From: an uncultured Pelagibacteraceae bacterium
Lineage (GTDB): Bacteria; Pseudomonadota; Alphaproteobacteria; Pelagibacterales; Pelagibacteraceae
Direction: 5' to 3'
NCBI GenBank assembly: GCA_902526595.1
Contig: CABZLO010000008.1
Coordinates: forward strand, 1 to 50,263
Length of the DNA: 50,263 nucleotides
Within the stretch, counting starts at the first letter, position 1. Each line of letters begins with the position of its first letter. A program made the translations under genes and the position numbers. The notes below the pieces were generated by a model that saw only the letters and a list, made by a program, of their open reading frames with translations, did no database searches and was not told the origin of the DNA. Below, piece after piece: positions 44,439 to 50,263 of the stretch.

Positions 44439-45212
44439 TTGAAAAAAGATAAGTTAATAATTGCAAAAAAAAAATTTGACTCTAGATTAATAGTTGGAAC
44501 TGGGAAATATAAAAGCATGTCAGAATGTGCAAAAGCAATAAAATTTTCTGGTGCAGAAATTGTTACAGTAGCTGTAAGACGTGTGAATATTTCAAATAAA
44601 AATAAACCACTTCTAATGGATTACATTGATCCAAAAAAAATTACTTATCTTCCAAATACAGCAGGGTGTTTCAACTCAAAAGATGCATTAAGAACTCTGA
44701 GATTAGCAAGAGAAATTGGAGGATGGAAGCTAGTTAAGCTTGAAGTTTTAGGGGATAAGATAAATTTATTTCCAGACATGATTGAAACCTTAAAAACAAC
44801 CGAGGTTCTTGCTAAAGAAGGATTTAGAGTTATGGTTTATTGTAACGATGATCCTTTAATGGCAAAACGTTTAGAAAATTCAGGAGCAGATGCAATTATG
44901 CCTTTGGCAGCTCCGATTGGCTCTGGATTAGGAATATTAAATAAAATTAATATTCAAATTATTCGAAAGCAAACTAAGCTTCCTCTTATTATCGATGCAG
45001 GTTTAGGTCAAGCATCAGACGCAACGATTGCAATGGAGCTTGGTTGTGATGGTGTTTTAGTGAATACAGCAATAGCAAAAGCTAAAAAACCATTTGAAAT
45101 GGCATTAGCTTTTAAAAATGCTGTTGTAGCTGGTAGACAATCTTACAACTCCGGTAGAATATCTAAAACAATAATGGGAAATCCGTCATCTCCAACCAAA
45201 GGAATTATTTAG
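44439..45212 (+). CDS. thiG: Thiazole synthase ThiG
   Basis: Builds the thiamine thiazole from deoxyxylulose phosphate, ThiS sulfur and an imine. The Schiff-base lysine lies in WKLVKLEVLGD, and RLIVGTGKYKS, VTVAVRRVN, LPNTAGC, PLAAPIGSGLGI and DAGLGQASDA are family motifs. The TTG at 44439 follows a GGAGG (44426-44430) at ideal spacing and gives 257 aa; a TTG at 44424 is in frame but lacks this site. Coupled to thiS. Overlaps the RNase gene tail-to-tail by 8 nt. Confidence 0.95.
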   Translation: MKKDKLIIAKKKFDSRLIVGTGKYKSMSECAKAIKFSGAEIVTVAVRRVNISNKNKPLLMDYIDPKKITYLPNTAGCFNSKDALRTLRLAREIGGWKLVKLEVLGDKINLFPDMIETLKTTEVLAKEGFRVMVYCNDDPLMAKRLENSGADAIMPLAAPIGSGLGILNKINIQIIRKQTKLPLIIDAGLGQASDATIAMELGCDGVLVNTAIAKAKKPFEMALAFKNAVVAGRQSYNSGRISKTIMGNPSSPTKGII

Positions 45213-47007
45213 GTTTTTTATAAAATCTTTTTTTTTTATAACTTTTTTTATAAGTTTTTTTTTCTTTATTTTTGATTATTTTATCCTCTTTATTTTGTAG
45301 TTCTAAATTTTTTAGTTTCTCATAATTTTCAACTAATTCTATCGTTTTTTTAGATTTGTTTTGAACATTTATTATATACTCAGGAATAATTAATGAATTG
45401 TCACTGATTATATCCAGTTTCATCTTATTTTTTTTTTCAAAGTAAGTTAAATCATTAACAAAGTTTTCTTTTAAAAAATCAGAAATTTTTTTACAAACTT
45501 TTAACTCTACAAATTTTGCTTTGTTTAAAACTGCTTTTAATTCAACAATTTTAAGTAGTTTCTGTGCAAACGACTCGTCTGTTAAAGTAACTTTCCATTT
45601 AATAGCACTTTCTCTTAATCTTTGCCTAGACATCTCTAGAAGACCAAAGTTACTTATTCTGCCAATCTGTATTCTAGCTCTATCTGACCTGGATTTTTCT
45701 TTTAGTTTTCTCTCAACTAATCGTCTATTTCCATAACTTAGCATGTCAATAAAATCTATTATAATTAAACCAGATAAATCTCTTATTTTAATTTGTCTTG
45801 CAATTTCCTCTGCTGCTTCAATGTTTGTGTCTAGCGCTGTGCTTTCAACATTTTTACCTTTGATTGAGCTCCCTGAGTTTATGTCTATGGATACTAATGC
45901 TTCTGTGGGGTTAATAACCAAATAACCTCCAGATTTAAGTTTAATTTCAGAGTCAAATATCTGATTGAGTTTTTGCTCAATATTTTCTTGAATAAATAAA
46001 GGCACTTTACCTCTATATTTTTTTACTTTTTTAACACTAGATGGCATCATTGATTTCATAAATGACTGTGCCTTTTTATAACCATCTGTACCTTCCACAA
46101 ATATATTTTGAGTATTATCATCGAACATGTCTCTTAAGGTTCTTTTAATAATCTCACTTTCTTGGTGAATAAGTGAAGGAGCAATGGAATTAATTGCATT
46201 ATCTTTAATTTGACTCCATGTTTTTATAAGAGTTGTCAAATCATTATTAATTTCATTTTTAGTTTTATTACTTCCTGCTGTTCTAACTATTAATCCCATC
46301 TCTCTAGGAATTTCTATTTGATTTAAAATTGTTCTTATTTTTTTTCTGTCAGCAGGATTGAATATTTTTCTAGAAATCCCCCCACCTTTTGGTGTATTTG
46401 GCATTAGAACTATATATTTTCCTGCAATAGAAATGAATGTACTCAAAGCGGCTCCTTTTTGACCTCTTTCATCCTTAATAACCTGAACAAGTATGACCTG
46501 ATTTGGTTTTATAACTTCCTGAATTTTATATCTTTTAAACTTGTGCTTATTTTCTTTCTTTTTTTCTCTCTCTACATCTGTATCATTTTTCTCTTCAGCA
46601 ATATCTTTATCCTCAGCTTGATTTTCTATTTCTTTATCAATGTGATCATCTATCTCTAATTTTCCTTCAGCAATATTTTCCTCTTCTTTAGCTTCAACTT
46701 GTTTTGAGAGCTCTTCTCTAGCTTTTTCTTCTTCTTCTTTAATTTTATCTAAATCAGCTTTTGGTATTTGATAATAATCTGACTGGATGTCATTAAAAGA
46801 CAGAAAGCCATGTCTATCTCTTCCAAAATCTACAAATGCTGCCTGAAGAGATGGTTCAATTCTGCTAACTTTACCTAAATAAATATTGTTTTTTATAAGG
46901 GTATTTTTTAAACCTTCGTATTCGTAGTCTTCAATATTTTCCCCAGATTTAAGAACAACTCTAGTTTCATTTGGATGCGAAGCATCGATATATAAATTTT
47001 TTTCCAT
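45205..47007 (-). CDS. rne: Ribonuclease E/G, without Zn-link motif
   Basis: Endoribonuclease of mRNA decay and rRNA processing. The S1 domain (IYLGKVSRIEPSLQAAFVDFG, HGFLSF) is interrupted by an acidic, low-complexity insert at about residues 82-158. Catalytic Asp375 (VSIDINSGS) and Asp418 (IIIDFIDM) are intact. After the MSRQRLRES motif (459-467) the CPxC Zn-link cysteines of E. coli RNase E are missing; only one Cys is in the protein, near residue 504. The C-terminus is a short lysine-rich tail instead of a long degradosome scaffold. 600 aa. Divergent from mrcA by 103 bp. Confidence 0.93.
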   Translation of the reverse strand: MEKNLYIDASHPNETRVVLKSGENIEDYEYEGLKNTLIKNNIYLGKVSRIEPSLQAAFVDFGRDRHGFLSFNDIQSDYYQIPKADLDKIKEEEEKAREELSKQVEAKEEENIAEGKLEIDDHIDKEIENQAEDKDIAEEKNDTDVEREKKKENKHKFKRYKIQEVIKPNQVILVQVIKDERGQKGAALSTFISIAGKYIVLMPNTPKGGGISRKIFNPADRKKIRTILNQIEIPREMGLIVRTAGSNKTKNEINNDLTTLIKTWSQIKDNAINSIAPSLIHQESEIIKRTLRDMFDDNTQNIFVEGTDGYKKAQSFMKSMMPSSVKKVKKYRGKVPLFIQENIEQKLNQIFDSEIKLKSGGYLVINPTEALVSIDINSGSSIKGKNVESTALDTNIEAAEEIARQIKIRDLSGLIIIDFIDMLSYGNRRLVERKLKEKSRSDRARIQIGRISNFGLLEMSRQRLRESAIKWKVTLTDESFAQKLLKIVELKAVLNKAKFVELKVCKKISDFLKENFVNDLTYFEKKNKMKLDIISDNSLIIPEYIINVQNKSKKTIELVENYEKLKNLELQNKEDKIIKNKEKKTYKKSYKKKRFYKKPK

Positions 47008-47095
47008 AATATTGTAATTGTTGATTTCATTAAATTTTATAATTTAAAATAAATTTTGTTTAATCTTTCTGCCTTATCTTTAACAAATTCCAAGA

Positions 47096-47101
47096 TATAA
47101 T
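47096..47101 (+). promoter_or_regulatory. Possible -10 box of mrcA
   Basis: A perfect TATAAT ends 9 bases before the mrcA ATG at 47111. The -35 position 17 bp upstream (CTTATC) is weak. If used, the transcript would have almost no leader. Confidence 0.35.
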
Positions 47102-47110
47102 GGAATTAAA

Positions 47111-49447
47111 ATGCATAAGTTTTTAAAAAATATTCTTCTTATTTCTATATCTATAGTTCTTTTAACTAGTGTTTTGATAGTTGGTGTCTTATGGGTATAT
47201 TCAAATGATATCCCTGATTATAGATTTTTAAAAAATTATAAACCACCTGTTTCGAGTAAAGTTTACTCAGGAGAGGGAGAATTAGTTGCAGATTTTTCTA
47301 AGGAAAAAAGGGTATTTGTGCCTTTTAGTTCGATTCCTAAAAATGTAGTAAACGCTTTTTTATCTGCAGAGGATAAAAATTTTTTTTCGCATCCAGGTGT
47401 AGATGCAAAAGGAGTTTTGAGAGCAGTCGTTAATAATATATCTAATATTATTTCATCTAATCGATTAGAGGGTGCCTCAACAATAACCCAACAAGTTGCC
47501 AAAAATTTTTTATTAACAAATGAAGTGAGTATTAATAGAAAAATTAAAGAAGCAATTTTGGCCTTTAGAATCGAAAGAGCACTTTCTAAAGAAAGAATTT
47601 TAGAATTATATCTAAATCAAATATATCTAGGAAGTGGAGCTTATGGAATAGCGGCCGCAAGCTTAGAATACTTTGACAAATCAATTAGAGATATAAATTA
47701 TTCGGAAGCTGCATTACTAGCTGCATTGCCTAAGGCTCCAAGTAGATACAATCCATATAGAGATATTGAAGTTGCAAAATTTAGAAGAAATCTAGTATTA
47801 AAAAATTTATTTGAAAATAATTATATAACCTCTGAGTGGTATGAAAAATTAAAAACTAAAGAAATTATATTGAACAAAAATAAAAAAATTTATCTAGAAG
47901 ATGCACAATATTTTATTGAGGATGTAAGAAAAAAAGTAATTGAAAATTTTACTTATGATAAAGTGTATAAACAAGGGTTCAATATAAATACACCTATAAA
48001 TTTAGAGTTTCAAAAAATTGCTACAAATTCCTTGAGAAACGGATTAATTTCATATGATCAAAGAAAAGGTTGGAGAGGGGCGTTAACAAGCAAGATTTAT
48101 AATAATAATTGGAATAAAGATTTAAAAAAGTTTGATTTAGAAAAATCAATTGATTGGTCATTAGCAATAGTAAAAAAAGTAAATAAATTTTCAGCAGAAA
48201 TTGAGACTGAAAATAAAATTCAAGGTGTTATCGAGTATAAAGATATTTCTTGGACCAAAAAAGAATTTAAAAATTTATTTCAGCAGGGAGATATTATTTA
48301 TGTGAAAAAAATAAGTGATAAAAAATTTAGTTTACAACAGTTACCTAAAATAAACGGCGGAATTGTTGTTATGGATCCTTATACTGGTAGGATTTTGGCA
48401 CTTAGTGGTGGGTTTAGTTTTAAAAAAAGTGAATTTAATAGAGCAACTCAAGCAAAAAGACAGCCAGGATCTGCTTTTAAACCATTTGTTTATGCATTAG
48501 CGTTAGAAAATAATTATACCCCAACATCGTTAGTATTAGACGCACCTTTAGTTTTAGATCAAGGCGATGATTTAAAGATGTGGAAGCCTGAAAATTATGG
48601 AAAAAAATTTTATGGACCATCTACACTTCGAACTGGATTGGAAAAATCAAGAAATTTAATGACTGTACGAATTGCTAAGAATCTTGGCATAGAAAGAATT
48701 GTAAATTTCTCAAAAGATCTCAAAATTTATGAAAATCCTGAAGAATTATTGTCTATATCATTAGGTTCTGCTGAGACTACTCTTGTAAATTTAACTTCAG
48801 CTTATTCAGCTTTTGTAAATGGTGGAAAACTTGTTGAGCCAATATTAATTGATAGAATTCAAGATAGTGAAGGTAATACTATATACAATAATAACTTGAG
48901 ACAGTGCATAGATTGTGATCAAATTTCATACTTGAGCAACGATTATCCAAAAATTAAAAATAACTATAAGCAAATTTTTTCACCCGAAACTGCATATCAA
49001 ATGACCTCAATTCTTGAAGGTGTAGTCCAAAGAGGTACAGGGAAAAAACTTAAAGATTTAAACTTAAATATTGCTGGTAAAACTGGAACAACAAACAAGA
49101 ACACGGATACCTGGTTTATTGGCTTCACGTCAAACTTATTAGTAGGGGTTTATGTGGGTTCAGATAACCCTTCACCTCTTGGAAAATATGAAACTGGGTC
49201 GAAAACTGCACTACCAATTTTTAAAGACTTTATTAAACAAGCCGTAAAAAAATCTGATGCTAGACCATTTAAGGCAGCTGAAGATACAATTATGATGGTA
49301 GTAGATCCTAAAACAGGTCTAAAAGCTAAATTTTCCTCAAAAAATACAATTATAGAGGTTTTTAAAAAAGAAAATGTGGTTAATGGGAAAGTTCTTTACT
49401 CAAATACAGATAGATTAGACAGTAATAATATACTAAAGTTTTATTAA
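47111..49447 (+). CDS. mrcA: Penicillin-binding protein 1A (class A)
   Basis: Bifunctional peptidoglycan synthase. One N-terminal membrane anchor (about 8-30), a glycosyltransferase domain with SAEDKNFFSHPGVD and EGASTITQQVAKNF, then a transpeptidase domain with QPGSAFKPFVYA (SxxK), KSRN (SxN) and AGKTGTTNKNTDTWFIGF (KTG). 778 aa, usual for PBP1A. Its TAA shares one base with the prfB ATG, so the two are coupled. Confidence 0.95.
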   Translation: MHKFLKNILLISISIVLLTSVLIVGVLWVYSNDIPDYRFLKNYKPPVSSKVYSGEGELVADFSKEKRVFVPFSSIPKNVVNAFLSAEDKNFFSHPGVDAKGVLRAVVNNISNIISSNRLEGASTITQQVAKNFLLTNEVSINRKIKEAILAFRIERALSKERILELYLNQIYLGSGAYGIAAASLEYFDKSIRDINYSEAALLAALPKAPSRYNPYRDIEVAKFRRNLVLKNLFENNYITSEWYEKLKTKEIILNKNKKIYLEDAQYFIEDVRKKVIENFTYDKVYKQGFNINTPINLEFQKIATNSLRNGLISYDQRKGWRGALTSKIYNNNWNKDLKKFDLEKSIDWSLAIVKKVNKFSAEIETENKIQGVIEYKDISWTKKEFKNLFQQGDIIYVKKISDKKFSLQQLPKINGGIVVMDPYTGRILALSGGFSFKKSEFNRATQAKRQPGSAFKPFVYALALENNYTPTSLVLDAPLVLDQGDDLKMWKPENYGKKFYGPSTLRTGLEKSRNLMTVRIAKNLGIERIVNFSKDLKIYENPEELLSISLGSAETTLVNLTSAYSAFVNGGKLVEPILIDRIQDSEGNTIYNNNLRQCIDCDQISYLSNDYPKIKNNYKQIFSPETAYQMTSILEGVVQRGTGKKLKDLNLNIAGKTGTTNKNTDTWFIGFTSNLLVGVYVGSDNPSPLGKYETGSKTALPIFKDFIKQAVKKSDARPFKAAEDTIMMVVDPKTGLKAKFSSKNTIIEVFKKENVVNGKVLYSNTDRLDSNNILKFY

Positions 49448-50263
49448 TGAATGATAATTTTCAAAACTATAAACAAGAAATAGATAAAATAAATCAAAGA
49501 ATTAAGGAGTATCTTTGAAAATAATAATATTTATTCAAAACTTCAGTCTCTAAATTCAAAAATGCTAGAAACCAATTTCTGGCAGGATAAAAGTAATTCT
49601 CAAAAAGTAGTTAAAGAAAAGAAATTTTTTGAGGACTTAATAAATTCTTTAAATTCATCTGTTGAAAAATTAAATGATTTTGAGGATTTAAATAAATTAG
49701 CTTTGGAGGAAAATAATTCAGATGTTCAAGATGAAATTATACAAAATATTAAACAATTAAGGGCTGAAATAAAAAAAAGTGAAATCAAATGTTTTTTATC
49801 AAGTGAAGCTGATCCATTAAATTGTTATATCGAGATACATGCAGGTGCTGGGGGTATTGAGAGTCAAGATTGGGCTGATATGTTAAGGCGAATGTATTTA
49901 AAATGGTCTGATAAAAAGAATTTTAAATCTAACTTAATAAGTGAACATAGAGGAGATGAGGCTGGAATTAAGTCAGCAACCATAAAGATAGAAGGTGATT
50001 ATGTTTTTGGTTGGCTTAAAAAAGAGTCTGGTATTCATCGTTTGGTTAGAATATCTCCATTCGACTCAGGTGCCAGAAGGCATACTAGTTTTGCTAGTAT
50101 TTGGATATATCCAGTAGTTGACGAAAATATTAATATAGAAATTTCAGAAAAAGATTTAAGAATTGATACTTATCGATCTAGTGGAGCAGGCGGTCAGCAC
50201 GTAAATACCACTGATAGTGCAGTAAGAATCACACATTTACCTTCCAAAATTGTTGTACAGTGT
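49447..50263 (+). CDS. prfB: Peptide chain release factor 2 (programmed +1 frameshift; 3' end outside window)
   Basis: Frame 1 begins at ATG 49447 and stops at an in-frame TGA (49516-49518) after 23 codons. A +1 shift at CTT opens a frame that runs to the window edge. The product shows the RF2 features: AGAGGIESQDWADML, the stop-codon-reading SPF tripeptide in RISPFDSGARRHTSFAS, and the peptidyl-hydrolysis GGQ in SSGAGGQHVNTTDSAVRITH. RF2 terminates at UGA and UAA. About 272 residues are visible (23 before the shift, 249 after); the C-terminal part is cut off. It is coupled to mrcA by a 1-nt overlap. Confidence 0.95.
49504..49518 (+). other. prfB programmed +1 frameshift site
   Basis: AAGGAG (49504-49509) acts as internal Shine-Dalgarno, followed by TAT, the slippery CTT (49513-49515) and TGA (49516-49518). 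Spacing is identical to the E. coli site (AGGGGG-TAT-CTT-TGA). Low RF2 slows termination at UGA and favours slipping to the +1 frame, giving autoregulation. Confidence 0.93.

Noticed and set aside
49447-49518. A 23-codon ORF ending in TGA, followed by a long open frame without a start: could be read as a frameshifted pseudogene
   Set aside because: The junction has the exact prfB recoding signal and the +1 frame encodes RF2 with SPF and GGQ, so it is programmed frameshifting.
1-50263. CRISPR array, insertion sequence, prophage or integrase
   Set aside because: No regularly spaced repeats, transposase-like proteins or phage structural genes are visible.

Overview
The window comes from a very AT-rich, densely packed alphaproteobacterial chromosome. 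The best fit is SAR11 (Pelagibacterales, 'Candidatus Pelagibacter'-like). Support: sampled lines run from about 18% to 40% G+C; the longest gap between genes is about 113 bp and many neighbours overlap by 1, 4 or 11 nt; several neighbourhoods are typically alphaproteobacterial (lptF-lptG-lptD-surA-pdxA-rsmA; NDUFA12-DUF2155-accC-accB-aroQ; rpsF-rpsR-rplI-dnaB); and one gene matches the SAR11 DMSP lyase DddK at every metal-ligand position. I found no tRNA, rRNA, CRISPR array, insertion sequence or prophage. No gene-free stretch exceeds 300 bases.

Layout. 1-402: 3' end of a membrane-protein gene cut by the window edge. 399-4665 (minus): NifU-like protein, HPP membrane protein, NAD formate dehydrogenase, exported MsrA and SelO. 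4767-6791 (plus): DMT permease and amidinotransferase. 6796-7436: a small gene and divergent dddK. 7443-16133 (minus): a thiol-metabolism island with gshA, gshB, DMT permease, MFS permease, egtB, PhyH-type dioxygenase, methyltransferase and egtD. 16186-23153 (minus): rpsF, rpsR, rplI, dnaB, an RND/MMPL exporter, cvpA and purF. 23242-25831 (plus): fabD, fabG, acpP, gmk. 25820-33305 (minus): the LPS-transport/outer-membrane operon. 33366-35223 (plus): pepA, ndk. 35213-36800 (minus): purM, purN. 36812-40335 (plus): DUF2066 protein, Hda-like protein, aspS. 40339-41163 (minus): an orphan NrdJb-like half protein. 41277-42003 (plus): NDUFA12-like protein and DUF2155 protein. 42000-44211 (minus): aroQ, accB, accC. 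44228-45212 (plus): thiS, thiG. 45205-47007 (minus): RNase E/G. 47111-50263 (plus): PBP1A and prfB, with a programmed +1 frameshift; prfB is cut by the right edge.

The left 16 kb is the distinctive part. It combines C1 and sulfur-osmolyte catabolism (formate dehydrogenase, DddK) with redox protection (MsrA, SelO, glutathione synthesis, ergothioneine-type synthesis). Inside the egt block, a dioxygenase and a methyltransferase that are not part of the known ergothioneine pathway are stitched to egtD by 4-nt ATGA overlaps. This is the best candidate for an undescribed pathway. The remaining 34 kb is mainly conserved housekeeping, with some notable deviations: an RNase E without a Zn-link, a divergent PdxA, an orphan NrdJb and acpP adjoining gmk directly.
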